Assembly (NCBI GenBank): GCA_039720395.1
Contig: CM077827.1
Location: 18,215,822-18,279,821, forward strand
From: Liquidambar formosana
Lineage: Eukaryota > Streptophyta > Magnoliopsida > Saxifragales > Altingiaceae
Length of the DNA: 64,000 nt
Direction: 5' to 3'
Positions 20,777-33,100 of this stretch are shown piece by piece (the stretch's first letter is position 1; each line of letters opens with the position of its first letter). The notes under the pieces were generated by a model. That model saw nothing but the letters and a program-made list of their open reading frames with translations, did no database searches and was not told the DNA's origin. The translations under genes were made by a program, and so were the position numbers.

Positions 20777-23589
20777 TGTCACACCCCATTTTTGCACCAC
20801 CTTACTAGGGCTCATCATTTCATGCATGTTTTTGTTTTGTTTTTAAGTCTAGTCACTTGCATTAGTTTTCTAGAGTCACAAGGACAATGGATATGAATTT
20901 TGGTTCAAATTGGAGTTGATCTTGAGGGATAATAAGAGCTTTTGTGACTTGAGGGGCATAATCGTCTTTTAAGTCCCAAACTTTTCATTTGACCTTGGAA
21001 TGATCTCCAAATTGTCAATTGGAGTTCATATGGATGCATATGAGGTATTTCTAGGTTCAATTTGGTAAGTCAATGGCTCGGGATTAAAATGGCTCGATGT
21101 AGTTCAAGTTGGTTAATTGACCCTTCCTTGGGTTAGCTCTAATTGACTCACAATTACCAGCCAAATCTTTTCAAATTGACTTTCATTAGTCATCATTTTA
21201 CCCTCAAAAGTGTTTCATGAAGTTCAATTTTGATATGGCCTGATGATGAGTTTAGTGTGGTTATTTACGGATTATCCTTGAAGAATTAGTGCGAATCACA
21301 GCATGAGATTTTTGGTTAAAATGAAAAGAAAATTATTTTATTAAATTAGCCATTTTTATCATGACACTAACACGTGTACGTATGTGATGAGTGTGTGTAC
21401 GCACATACGATACATGTGCATGCGTGTTAGCGGTCAGTCTCCCAATTTTTATAAAAGACAATTTCCTTTTCCTATTCAGATTAGAAGTCTTTTATCATTA
21501 TAAAATACCTTTTGATTATTCTCCAAGGGAAGCTAGTCCAGGAAGGAAAGGGAAACTCCAGATTTCAGCTATAAATACTCTCTTAATGTCTTTAAACAAG
21601 GGGGAGGAGAAGAGGGTTTAGAGGGAGTGAAATTCGTCATAATTCAGCAGTAGATTTTCTGAAAACCAGCAGTCGTATTGTAATCATAACTTTTTCATCC
21701 GAAGTCAGAATTTGATGAAATTGGTCTTGTTAGAAAGATAATTCAATTCTCTACAACTTTGTATTTCACAAGCTTTGTCCAAATCCAACGTTTTCATACC
21801 CAAAAACGCGATTGAAGTTGCTGCTGCTGCAAAGTGACGAAAATCACTTTTCTTTTCTCTTGTTCTCTTTTTGTTTTCTATTTCTTTTCAAAGTTGAGTG
21901 AGTTTTGATCTCTTTGCTGTGATACCACTTTGACAAAGAGGAGGATTCGTGTTGGTTTGATTCACTCTAAAGACCTGAGGAGCCACGAACAATTACAAAC
22001 ACAAGGGGAGCCACTTTATGCATTAATACTTGAGTGTTTGAGAGAGAATAAGGTATTCTCCTTCTCTATTCAAGCTTAAACTAGGTTTTCATATGGGTTA
22101 GGCTTATTGCATGTTAAAGGTAACTTTTTTATCATGTATTAACACTCTAGCTAGTTAATATACATGGAATATCTATTTTTTATCTACTGTTTAGCATGCT
22201 TTAGGGCTGTCCTTTAGGTTTCAATGCATAGTTATGATTCTTGTGCTCCTGTTTGTCCTTGTGCTAGGATTAGTGTCATTGCATGTTAGAGTTAGGATTT
22301 TCATCATGTTATATTGCTTTAGTTAGTTAATATGCATGATATAATTTCTGTTTAGTTTGGTTTTAGCATGATTAAAGTATGTCTTGTGAGTTTTTAAGCA
22401 TATTTGTGAGTTTAGGGTTTTAGAGTCATTGTTTTGTGTTTGTTTTCATATAGCATGATAAAGTAGACTTTTTTATTTGGTTTTTCTTCGTGTTTGCTGT
22501 ATATGTTTTTCATATGGAGTAAACATGATAGTTTTGCATGCATGTTAGTATGTTCTAGGGTTTTTATGCATGATATGGTTCTAGGAATATGTTAGGACTT
22601 ATTATTGTTCGCTGTTTTTGCTGTTAGCATGCTTAGTGGATGATTTTAGGCCTTAGTACTATTCTGTCCAGATTTGCATGTTAGTGTTTTTGCATGGTTT
22701 TGTGCACTTGTAAGGGTGCAAATAGGTGTGGTATTTGTCCTATGGCAAATAGGGCTGCTTATGTCTGAAATGGCTAATGCTTGGAGCTAATTGCGCTCAG
22801 GTAAGTGGGTGTGAAGGTGCCCCAATTCACCTTTCTTCCTTATCCCTTCTCTTCTCCCTATCTAGGGTTCATTTTTAATATGATCCTATGGTTTAATTAG
22901 AGGTTTCCTTCATAAACAAAATTCTGGTTTTTATTAAAGTTTCCATTTTGTGGATTTCTTTCCTAAAATCAAACTTTCTATCATATTCAACTCTTTTGAT
23001 CAAATAAGGAAACCTAGGGTTTTAACCATAGGTTTATATTAGGTCTTAACCCTAATTCTAATCGAACTACGTGGACTTTGATCCATGTATTTCGCTGCAT
23101 AGTACGTAGGCGCTCTTCGTGAGGCTCAAGTCCGTTCTAGGATCCAAGTATCCTAGGTTTATTTTTGTTTTGTTTTCTTCTTTTTCTTTTTCTATTTTTT
23201 ATGTGCTTATTATGCATGGATGGATGAATGAAATATATGATATGCATGCAATTCTTGTGATGATATACTTGCTGATTTTTGTATGGAAAGATCTTGATTT
23301 AGCCCAAATGAACTGAGAGACCGAAAGGGTGACATGGGTGCCTATAGGCTTTGCCTAGAACCTTCCCATGTCATAACTTAGCCTCCGAATCCCCGATTTC
23401 TTTGGTTTTCAAAAGATTGGTTTTTGCCTTTCCTTTTTTATGGAGTCATTCAAATTGTTTTCTTAAAACAAACTATTTTTAGGGTTTTCCTTGTTTCCTT
23501 TAAAAAATAAGGTGGCGACTCCTTTCCTTTTTCTTTTTCAAATCCACTTTTCTTTCAATCCGTTGTGGGCCCAATTTCCGGGGTTCACA
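20777..23589 (+). repeat. 3' LTR of element A (2813 bp)
   Basis: Nearly identical to 7050-9861, one base longer (CTATCTAGGG versus CTATCCGGG), with about a dozen differences found by eye. It ends GGGGTTCACA at 23589, followed by the CATAT duplication. Confidence 0.95.
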
Positions 23590-23594
23590 CATAT
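23590..23594. repeat. Target site duplication of element A (right copy)
   Basis: CATAT, matching 7045-7049. Confidence 0.95.
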
Positions 23595-25479
23595 ATGTAA
23601 TGAGGGAACTTGTGTTGAATCAACATTTATCCTTGTTAAAAATCTGAGTAGAGAAGTGATATTGGGTACTCCCTTTATCACCTGTATTCAGCCTTTTAGC
23701 GTTGATACAACAGGAATAACCTCTTACATTAAAGGCAAAGAAACTAAGTTTGAATTCCTCAATCCTCCATCGGTTAGGGATGTAAACTTATTAAAGGATC
23801 AATTTGTTCACCAAGAAGAACAAATTAATCTAATTGCCAAAAAGACAAAACATTTGAATTTCCTTAAGCAAGAAATCCAATATAAACAAATTGAGCACCA
23901 ATTAAAAGATTGTAAACTTCAATCTACGATAAAACACTTTGAAGACAAATTAAAAGCAACAATTTGTTCTGATAACCCTCATACTTTTTGGCATAGGAAC
24001 AAGCATATTGTTAAACTGCCATATGAGAAGGATTTTCAAGAAAGCCAAATCCCAACAAAAGCAAGGCCTATTCAAATGAATCAGGAATTGCTTGAAATCT
24101 GCAAAAAAGAAATCCAATATTTGCTCTCTAAAAACTTGATAAGAGACAGCCGCTCGCCATGGAGTTGTGCAGCCTTTTATGTTTTTAAAGCAGCAGAGAT
24201 TGAACGTGGAGTTCCACGGTTAGTCATAAATTATAAGCCTTTAAATGATGCTTTACAATGGATAAGGTATCCTTTACCTAATAAAAAAGATTTATTAGGA
24301 AGGCTTAGTAAGGCAACAATATTTTCGAAATTCGATATGAAATCGGGTTTCTGGCAAATTCAAATTGCTGAAGAAGATAGGTATAAGACTGCTTTCACAG
24401 TCCCATTTGGTCATAATGAATGGAATGTAATGCCATTTGGCCTAAAAAATGCCCCTTCAGAATTTCAAAACATAATGAATGCAATATTTACGCAATATAT
24501 GGAATTTACTATTGTATACATTGATGATGTATTAGTATTTTCCAAGTCAATTGAGCAACATTGGAAGCACCTTAATACGTTCTTCCATTTGATCAAGCAA
24601 AATGGCTTAGCCTTGAGTCCTACTAAAATTAATCTTTTCCAAACAAAGATTAGATTTTTAGAACATCATATCTATCAGGGAACCATCGTCCCTATAGAAA
24701 GGTCAATCCAATTTGCAGACAAATTCCCAGATGAAATTAAGGACAAAAAACAATTGCAAAGGTTTTTAGGGTGTCTCAATTATATTGTAGATTTTTTCCC
24801 AAACCTTAGCCAAGAATGTGCCATTCTTAGGAGAAGACTTAGAAAAAATCCTCCTGCATGGTCACAAGAGTATACAGAGACAGTCAAAAAGTTGAAACAG
24901 AAAGTTAGGATTCTTCCCTGTCTTAGTCTAGCAGACCCGCTAGCATTTAAGATAGTTCAGACCGATGCATCAGACATAGGTTATGGGGGAATTCTTATGC
25001 AAAGGGTAGACAATATAGACAAAATAGTCAGGTTTACATCTGGCACATGGAACACAGCACAGGCAAAATATTCTACAATTAAAAAAGAAATATTATCTAT
25101 AGTTTTGAGTATTTCAAAATTTCAAGATGATATTTTAAATCAAAAATTTCTACTACGAGTAGATTGTCAAGCTGCAAAACCCGTTTTGAAAGAAGATGTT
25201 AAAAATATTGCTTCAAAACATATCTTTGCTAGATGGCAGGCAATACTTTCAGTTTTCGATTTTGATATAGAATATATTAAAGGAGAAAACAATTGTGTCC
25301 CTGATTTCCTCTCTCGTGAGTTCCTACAGGGTCACCTACCCAAGGATCAAGGCAATTCCTCAGAATGCCCAGACAAAACAAAGCCAAAGCCAAAGCCCCT
25401 CAAGGGCAATCAACTTTGCAAAATCAGCCAAAAGGCCAAAATCAAGCAACAGGGTCATCCACCCAGCCCAAGGCAATAG
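23595..25479 (+). CDS. Endogenous pararetrovirus protease end, reverse transcriptase and RNase H
   Basis: Continuation of the polyprotein after element A. It starts in the C-terminal half of the protease (VILGTPFI segment), then a Gln/Lys-rich coiled-coil-like linker, RT with KFDMKSGFWQI (about 24330) and the catalytic YIDD near 24515, then RNase H beginning with QTDASDIGYGG near 24960 and a VPDFLSREF end. No stop or frameshift is visible up to the TAG at 25477-25479. The open frame runs upstream into the A LTR, but that part is not viral. There is no integrase, as expected for Caulimoviridae. Confidence 0.9.
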
Positions 25480-26771
25480 CAAAGAAAAAATGGTTCGAGG
25501 ATCTCCAAGAAGAAGAGGAGATGCTTGAACAATACAAGCAACAACAACTCTTGAAACAGCAACAGCAACAATCTCCAATCAATAAGTCACAGACTTATTC
25601 ATTGGCAGCTTCCAGCGTTAGGAATAGTGGCAAGTATATTGCAACTTCTTCTAAATCTGAGGAGCCATTAGGAGCTTTTGCTCCATCTTCACAATTTCTT
25701 TTAAAAGACAAAACAGAGGGCAATTTTCGAAAAAATCGCAAAAATCATAGCCCATATTTTGAAAAAACCTCTACCTTAGACATAATGGTCTTGGAGAGTG
25801 AATTTTCCAAATCGGATATCTCTGATATCCTGGAATCCTATTTTCCACCTGGGATCCATTACAAGACAAATGATTTTCGCAAAGACCAGGCATGGTACCA
25901 ATATGTTTTAGAAAAAGGAACTAAATCGGCCATTTTCAAACATAATCATCCTGAAAATGATAAATCCGATGTTTCTTATTCTACCTGTCAAATTTTGAGG
26001 GTTCTTAGTCCTTCTGACTGGGAACAACCTCTTTACCAACCCAGACAACTTCCTGGCAATATTTCGCCTGATCTCTATAATTATTTTGATTATGAGAAGG
26101 CATGGCAAAATTCTTTCTTTATTCAAAATAAGATCAACCGTCATTCATGGATGATCTATTTTGATAAAAAATTTAACGTTGAGGCAATACCCTTTTGGTT
26201 TCTCTCTTGGTGGTCATACTTCGGCCCCATTCAGGAAATTCTTCCAGAGCAACCAGTCAACATTAGTAAGTCATATACTTACTATGAGCAACATATCCAG
26301 CCAAAAATTCATCTGCAAACCTTCCCAAAGCTTTTCCTGTTCTATACCCATTTTGGTCTAGCATGGATCATGTTTTGGCGTTATGAGTTTACAGGTACAC
26401 AGCAATGGCCCTGCATAGGGAGATCCTTCCATGTCAAATGGTGGGATAATGCAATCACGGACCATATCACCCCTGAAGCAATTCAGAAATGGTTCCAGAA
26501 ACATCCTGCAATTCAGTCAACAGTAGGAGACTCATCCAAAGCTCTCCTATCAAAAAGTCAACTAACGTCAAAATTAGCAGCTGCTCCTCCTAACAGCAAA
26601 GAGCTGAAAGCTTATCTCCAGGAAGCTCTATCTTCTCTCAATGAAGAAGATGAACAGGGATCCTGCGCTTCAGTCAATTTGGGAGACGACAACGAAGATG
26701 ACTGTTTTGGGATTCTTCCTCCCATACCTCATCATTCAGGCAGGAGCAAGAATCCAAGGCAATTTGACTAA
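25365..26771 (+). CDS. Endogenous pararetrovirus second ORF, unknown function (468 aa)
   Basis: Starts at an ATG that overlaps the end of the polyprotein by 115 nt in another frame, a compact viral arrangement. The N-terminus is Lys/Gln/Ala-rich with a Gln run (about residues 57-70). The middle is rich in Trp, Tyr and Phe (IPFWFLSWWSYFGPI near residue 275; FPKLFLFYTHFGLAWIMFWRYEF near 320-345). The tail is acidic and ends in a basic segment. Florendoviruses carry an ORF of unknown function in this position; that match is inferred from order and size. The frame is intact over its full length. Confidence 0.75.
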   Translation: MPRQNKAKAKAPQGQSTLQNQPKGQNQATGSSTQPKAIAKKKWFEDLQEEEEMLEQYKQQQLLKQQQQQSPINKSQTYSLAASSVRNSGKYIATSSKSEEPLGAFAPSSQFLLKDKTEGNFRKNRKNHSPYFEKTSTLDIMVLESEFSKSDISDILESYFPPGIHYKTNDFRKDQAWYQYVLEKGTKSAIFKHNHPENDKSDVSYSTCQILRVLSPSDWEQPLYQPRQLPGNISPDLYNYFDYEKAWQNSFFIQNKINRHSWMIYFDKKFNVEAIPFWFLSWWSYFGPIQEILPEQPVNISKSYTYYEQHIQPKIHLQTFPKLFLFYTHFGLAWIMFWRYEFTGTQQWPCIGRSFHVKWWDNAITDHITPEAIQKWFQKHPAIQSTVGDSSKALLSKSQLTSKLAAAPPNSKELKAYLQEALSSLNEEDEQGSCASVNLGDDNEDDCFGILPPIPHHSGRSKNPRQFD

Positions 26772-27340
26772 TAATGAGCAGTAAAAGCAACAATATGCTT
26801 TTACCCCGGCAAATTCAGAGACAATCACGTGGCCATAGTATCTCCACTCTGCAAAGGCAAATAATTGTGGTTCTTTCGGTGCAAAAGACAAGCAATCACA
26901 TGGCAACAGTACCTATCCAGGACAAAAGCAGCCAACAGTATCCCCACTTAACAAAAGTAAACAGTGAAGATACCATTCACAAGACAACAGTATCAGCAAA
27001 AAGACAACACCGACAGCCCGGCTTCATTATTAGCCTTCGGCTCTCTTCTCCTATATAAGGAGAGTTTGGCAATTGTATTGGGGGTCGGAAATTGTTTAGC
27101 CATTAAGTAGTTTCCCTCCACTTGTAATACCACTTCTACCATCCTCCACCTCCATTCACCTTTGTAATACCTCCATCAGGCAACCTTTGTCAACAGCAAT
27201 TGTAACTCCGCAATACTATATTGCAAATTTGTAAGTTTTTATTTATATAAAAGCTTTCTTTTATCTGGCAATTTCTTTTTGCAAAATCATTTTTATTTAT
27301 ATTCCATATCTTCTTTCTTGTTGTATATCTTCATCTTCAT
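26772..27340 (+). promoter_or_regulatory. Pararetrovirus intergenic region with promoter
   Basis: A/C-rich, ORF-poor stretch with repeated motifs (AAGACAACA, CAACAGTATC, and a CAATCACGTGGC / CAATCACATGGC pair), then TATATAAG at 27052-27059 in a CTCCTATATAAGGAG context. This fits a caulimovirid pregenomic-RNA promoter. No TGGTATCAGAGC primer site is seen downstream, so the viral end is probably lost near 27340; the exact boundary is uncertain. Confidence 0.55.
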
Positions 27341-27768
27341 TCCTGGGTGTCGTCACATGTCATCAGCACTATGTCATAGGAATGGAGTAGGATAATTTTT
27401 ATCCATGTGTCTACTCATAAAGAGTGTTGGAATTTGAGTTATGCAGTACGGATTGTTTTTACCACATTGAACTTTTTCCTTGGGATCTCCAATCATAAAG
27501 GTTGGGTTACCTCCTTAGGTGACTCCCTGTGGGCTTAACCCCATTTCCCTCGACAAATCTAGGACTATACTTCCTAGATATCATTTTATACACCACATCG
27601 TGCGTCTCACAATTATATTGGCATCATCATTTTACCTCATGCATCACATATAACTTCACATACACATTAGTCAAATTTAAACAAAATAGACATGCCAATA
27701 TAGTGAACCCCCACAATAATGAATATTTTGACTTTTTATACGAGTTCATAAATAACAAAATTGAAAGC
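27341..27768. other. Spacer between pararetrovirus and element B
   Basis: About 430 bp without a recognisable gene or repeat. It is either host sequence or decayed viral sequence. The last five bases, AAAGC, precede the B LTR and would be one half of its target duplication. Confidence 0.4.
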
Positions 27769-29052
27769 TGTTAACACCCCATTTTGTACCACTTGACACC
27801 TCAAGCCACTTTCTGAGACCCAATGATGAAGGGCAGTAGCCAACGGACCATCGCAAGCACGCCCGAAGGACTCACGAGGACACAACAGGCCTGGGATGAC
27901 AATTTGATACCCCATGCACGTACGATCATGACCCCCTTTTTTTTTTTTTAATTTCATCGCTTCCCTCCGAAATTGTTTCTTACCTTATACAGCCCCCACG
28001 CTGACAGTTGCTCAGTGGCGGCTGGGAAACCCTAGAAACCCCCGAATCAAACCCTAATCCCCGCCTATAAATACCCCGCTTTCATTCAAGAGAAGGGACC
28101 CCGAATTTTGGCTACCAAAACCACCATTCTAGAAACCCTGAGACGAACGGCTGTGTCTACGAGAGGTCCGGAAGGCACGTTTGTGAAGGAATTGCTGCTG
28201 CCCGAGCCTGAGGGTAACGGTTCTTAATCCTCAAATTCGTTTTTCTTTCAATGATGTGATAAGATTATTTATGATATTGCATGAAATGTATATCTGATGC
28301 ATCTTTTCATTTAATGCCTGAATACATGATGCATTTAGACTTAACATTAATTCATTTCTGCGTTCATAGATCTAAAATAGGTCCTCTAGCATCTCTTTTG
28401 CATACATCATACCTCAACATTTAGATCTAGATTGTTTTCTTATGTTTTCAAAGCATGTTTAGATGGTTTCCGTACATACCCCGATCATTCGCAGTGTTAC
28501 ACAGGCATGATAGTCGCACAGTAGGTCGAGATTTGTATTTCTGCATCGATTAAATAAGTTTCATTCAGGATATGCACGTACGTGCCTCACATATGCACGT
28601 ACGTGCATGACCTTTTTTTTCAGGTTAATCCTCTTCTCTCTTTTACAGGCGGTACAGGCAGTGTAAGTCCTCTGTTAGCTTCGCCTCTTTTCTCTTATAT
28701 GTGTGTATATGCTCAAATATTTCTCTTTAAATCCTTCACCATTGCATGCCATTATTTGATTTTACACAAGTGTTTGTATAGCGGTCAAGTTCAATTGAAT
28801 CCTTTTTAATTAAAGCCAATGAATGTGTGTGGGGGCCGGATTTTAACCGGGCGTAGATGGGTGCCTAACACCTTCCCATCCGCGTACCCTAGCTCCGAAC
28901 CTTGATTCCTTTGGTAATGACGAGTTGGGCCCTTGCTAGGGGTCTATCGGTTCCCGAGGCCAAAATCGGGTGGCGACTCCCTCTCCGCCCTAATCGTCCG
29001 CGGTTAGTGGCGTACTCCCGAGCCGACGTGGTGAAAGGACATAGCGCTCACA
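27769..29052 (+). repeat. 5' LTR of element B (1284 bp)
   Basis: Starts TGTTAACACCCC and ends GCTCACA, followed by the primer site. It has a TATA box at 28066-28073 and three copies of a TGCACGTACG motif (27915, 28573, 28594), two of which are the perfect palindrome GCACGTACGTGC. Confidence 0.85.
28066..28073 (+). promoter_or_regulatory. TATA box of the B LTR
   Basis: TATAAATA in a GCCTATAAATACCCCGC context, about 300 bp into the LTR. Confidence 0.6.
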
Positions 29053-29053
29053 A

Positions 29054-29071
29054 TGGCGACTCCACTGGGGA
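29054..29071 (+). promoter_or_regulatory. Primer binding site of element B
   Basis: TGGCGACTCCACTGGGGA, identical to that of element A, one base after the LTR end. Confidence 0.8.
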
Positions 29072-30157
29072 TAGAGAGCTTGACTCCGAAACATTTATTG
29101 GCTTTAATTAATCAGGAGATTTAATTGAATAAGACCGAAATTGCACACACGCGCACGATATCTGGCACTTGTTATCCCTCGATGGCAGTTTGATTAGAGA
29201 CCCGGGTTCCATTTAGTTCCTATGGGCAACTCGATTCAGCACCATCAACCCACGGCCTGTGCCACTAGCCTGTAATAAGCTAGTGAGTACGCTAACGGGT
29301 CACTCTTTGAGCACCCTAGCCTGGGTAACCCTTGAAGAAGAAGTACCCCCCATTGACTAACCACACTAGTGTCCCCCAAGACCTTTGCATAGCCTTGCTT
29401 GAATGTATGCCATATCGCATGTCATGTTGCATCCATACTCATTTGTATAGCGCGGGTATGGGACGAGGCCCACGTTGTACATAAGCTTTCTAGTTTGAGC
29501 CCAAATTGAGGGAAGATTGAGTGCTGTTGTAGTGGACCTAGGCCCATTGAAAAAAAAAAGAAAAAGAAAAGGAAATGATGATAATGAACAAAATGGGCCT
29601 AGAATCCAAATGAGGTGCAAAGTGTGGGCATGACGGGCTCAAACGAAAAAAGCTGATGGACCACGTAGACCTGCTGAGAGGAAGGAATAGACCACTATGA
29701 TGAATAAACACAACCCATCTAAAATTGAACATCGAAGTCCAATATCATTCTACCTAAAGGCTTGATGAGCGAGAGGTAAAATAAAGTGTGATCTTGTAAT
29801 TGGACTAAGCCCATCTAAGTGAAAACAATGAAATGGGCTTGGATCCAAAGTGAGCATGTGAGATATGTGTGAACTTGTAACGGGCCAAAGGTAGAATGAT
29901 GTTCGACTTTGTAAATTAATATCTGCCCATCATAGACCCTTGGAAGATCTAGTGAACATGACAAGGCTCTAGCAATGGGTTTAGATAAAGGTTTGAAGGT
30001 ATTCGGATTGGGCTAGGGGAGAAAGTTTAATGGACATGTGCTCATTACGCTCAACTCCTGTTTCAGCAAGATTGATTCACCAGGGAGAGGAGCACCGAGT
30101 AGTGTTTGGGCCCGATCTCCGACCACTAACAGATTAAGAAGAACCCCGGCTGGAAGG
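29072..30157 (+). other. Untranslated leader of element B
   Basis: About 1.1 kb without a credible ORF. It contains recurring short phrases such as ATGGGC(C/T)T followed by (G)GATCCAAA or GAATCCAAA (near 29593 and 29835). Confidence 0.5.
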
Positions 30158-33100
30158 ATGGCAGAACAAGTGACTTTGGCTGATATCTTTGAACAGATGA
30201 GGAGCGATAGAACCGAGATGAAGGGCTTTATGAATGAAATGCGGGACCGGGTTACTAAGCTCGAGAAAGGGAAAGGGAGAACAGAAGAACCACCCGAAAC
30301 TGAGGAGAAAGGAGAGCCCAAGGTTAATGAGGAGGAGCACCCGAAGTGGGAAGATGATGACTATGAGGACTACTTGAAAAGGAAAGAGACCAAGGAAAAA
30401 GATACCAAAGTAGAAAAGCTGGCGGCAGAGAACGCTAAGATGAAAGCTCGGATGGACCGAATGCAAACAGCGTGGCAGAAATCACAAGGCATGGATGATT
30501 ACATGTATTCTATGGCAGGGATTACGTCCGACTCCAAGGTGCAACTCCCTCCGAAATTCAAAATAGCCGACTATGAAAAGTTCGATGGCACCGGTGACCC
30601 CAAACAGCATTTGCGCCAGTATTTGAGCATTGCCCGGATGAGAGGATTGACTGCCGATCAATTGTTGCACGCCTTCCCTTTATCTCTCTCGGCAGATGCC
30701 TCGAAGTGGTACTATGCACTCGATCCGAAAGTCACGGATTCTTGGGAACTACTGGCTTCAGAATTTACAAATAAGTATGCGTATAACACTATGTTGGATG
30801 TCACTCTGCGGGACTTGGAAATGACTAGGCAAAAGACGGATGAGACGTTCTCAGAATTTCTGACTCGCTGGAGGGCTAAAGCTGTCAAGATGGTAAATAG
30901 GCCAACCGAAATTGATCAGATAAACATCATCTTGAGGAACCTAACACCCGTGTACTTTGATCGCATGTTGACTTCCTCTGTCATGAATTTTGAACAATTA
31001 TACCAGTGTGGGACTCGTATCGAGGATGCTATTCACCGCGGTCAGATGGATAGGCAGAAGAAAGTATACGATTCCGGTAGTGGTGGTGGAAGCAGAAGTG
31101 CTAGAGTTAGTGGGGGAACCCAGCCACAAGCTACAGTGGGAGCCATCCAGCAGACGTAAGCAGCACCAAAAGCGCCAAGGGTATACCATGACTTGGGAGT
31201 CCCGTTGTCCAAAGCCTTGGCCAACTTGAGCAAAAGGGACTATCTGAAGCCTTTGGAACCAAGAGCACTGCCGAACCCGATTCCCTCGTATTGGAGGCAG
31301 AATGAATTTTGTGACTTCCACCAGCGGATCGGGCATAAGACGGACAATTGCATGCGCCTGAAGAATGAAATCCAAGACCTGATTGATTCAGGTAAGCTAC
31401 CTCCTCCAGGCGGCGACAAGCCCAATATTCAGAACAACCCTCTTCCCAATTATCGAAATGCACCACCCCCTGCCTACATGAATATGATTAGTGATATGAA
31501 GGAAATAGAAGATCCGTCACAATTCATTTTCATGATCAGCATGAAAAAGGCCCCATGGGAAGATTATGATAGTGGAGAAGAAGATATTTGGGCAGAAATG
31601 AAGAAGGATTCCATGCATTTAACCCGCTCGGGAAGGCATTACAAGCCTAATTATCTGGAAGGGGATCATCCTGGAAGAGAAATGGGCCAAGAAGTAAGAG
31701 AAAGGATTGAGCAGCAAAACGAGGAGGAGGAGGACAGGGTATTGAAGCAGTTAAAGAAAACACAGGCAAGTATAAGCATTTGGGGCTTGCTGATCGCCTC
31801 AAAGAAACATCGCCAGGCTTTACTGGATGCGTTAGCAAGGAAAGAAGTACCGATGGAAACCACACCGGAGCAGGTTCTATCACTTATGGGGGTCAGCTCG
31901 GTGAGCAAGGCTGTGATGACCTTTTCCCATGAAGATTTGCCACTTGAAGGGGCCGGGCATGCCAAGCCACTCTATGTCACGGTGGAATGTAGGGATTTGA
32001 AAATACCTGTAGTTCTGGTCGATAATGGGTCCGCATTGAATGTTTGCCCGATGCGCACCGCGACTAAGCTAGCGATTGGCAAGGAGGATTTGACACCTTC
32101 TGTTGTGACGGTAAGGGGTTATGACAACAGTTGTCGGAGTGTGATGGGAACTTTCAAGGGCGTTTGTAAAATAGGGCCCGTTGAGTCAATGGTGGAATTC
32201 TGTGTCATGGACATTCCTGCCAACTACAACCTGCTGTTGGGAAGAACTTGGTTACACCCTTTGCAAGCTGTTCCCTTGACCGTGCACCAGAAAATAAAAT
32301 TGCCTTGGGATGAAGGAGTTCTAGTGATCCATGGAGACGGAGAAATAACTGGGCAAATATCAGGAGTGAAGGAAGGAAGCGGAGAGTTGGAATGGAGAGG
32401 TTTTGAGCTGGTACAGGTGATTGAAAGGAAGGAAACTGGGAGAGAGAAGGTGTCTCCCGACTTTGGGGAGGGGGTTAGCCATATCGTGACTCATATGATG
32501 AGGAAGCTGGGGTATATGCCCGGGATGGGGCTAGGCCAAAGGGGAGAAGGGATAGCTGAGTTCCCGGATTTCCACATGCAAACCGACCGGCGAGGGCTAG
32601 GGTACACTGAAGGGGACGACAAATGCGTCCCCAAGAATGGAAAAACTCTCAATGGTAATTTTGTGAAGGAAGGAGAAGATTTCCCCTATTGTGGATTTCC
32701 TGAGCCATGGATAGACCGAGGGAGCAGAAAAAGGAAGCCTGGGTTGGAGGTATTCTTTAGCGAGAAATTGAATCTGGAAGATACAGACAGGGGGACCCCA
32801 GAAGAAGAAAGTGAAGAGCGAGACTGGGTGGAAAATGTGGATCAGACAAGCTGGAAGGTCTTATTGTCACCTAAGTACGGCGAAGAAGTGTTCTCTCTGA
32901 CTGATGAAACCGTCCCTACCAAGCTTATTGTTGTGGCTAATGGGGATACTAGCACCTGGATCTGGGAACGTGCGGCTAGGGTCACGTATGGTGTCAAGGC
33001 AATTAATAAGCCTACTCAGGAGAAGTCTAGGGTTGGGTCTAAGTCTGAGTCCGGGTCGGGGTATGGGTTTGAGTTGTCCACTGATGTAATTTCCAATAAT

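Larger units (their letters stand above)
7050..23589 (+). mobile_element. Element A: complete Tat-lineage Ty3/gypsy retrotransposon, 16.5 kb
   Basis: Order: 5' LTR, primer site, leader, gag-pro, candidate intron, RT, two RNase H domains, integrase without chromodomain, antisense ORF, hairpin array, polypurine tract, 3' LTR. The second, archaeal-type RNase H and the lack of a chromodomain mark the Tat group. LTRs differ at about a dozen positions by eye over 2.8 kb (roughly 99.5% identical), so insertion is recent, yet the gag-pol frame carries three stop codons. It sits in the protease of the pararetrovirus. Confidence 0.95.

Noticed and set aside
23491..23594. N-terminal extension of the viral RT frame into the A LTR
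   Set aside because: The start codon is not ATG and the segment is LTR sequence; the frame is open by chance. The same LTR end also opens into the PMD frame at 49753-49851 and toward the coat protein at 5341.
26774..27058. 94-codon ORF after the second viral ORF
   Set aside because: It covers the repeat-rich promoter region and ends at the TATA box; composition follows the repeats.
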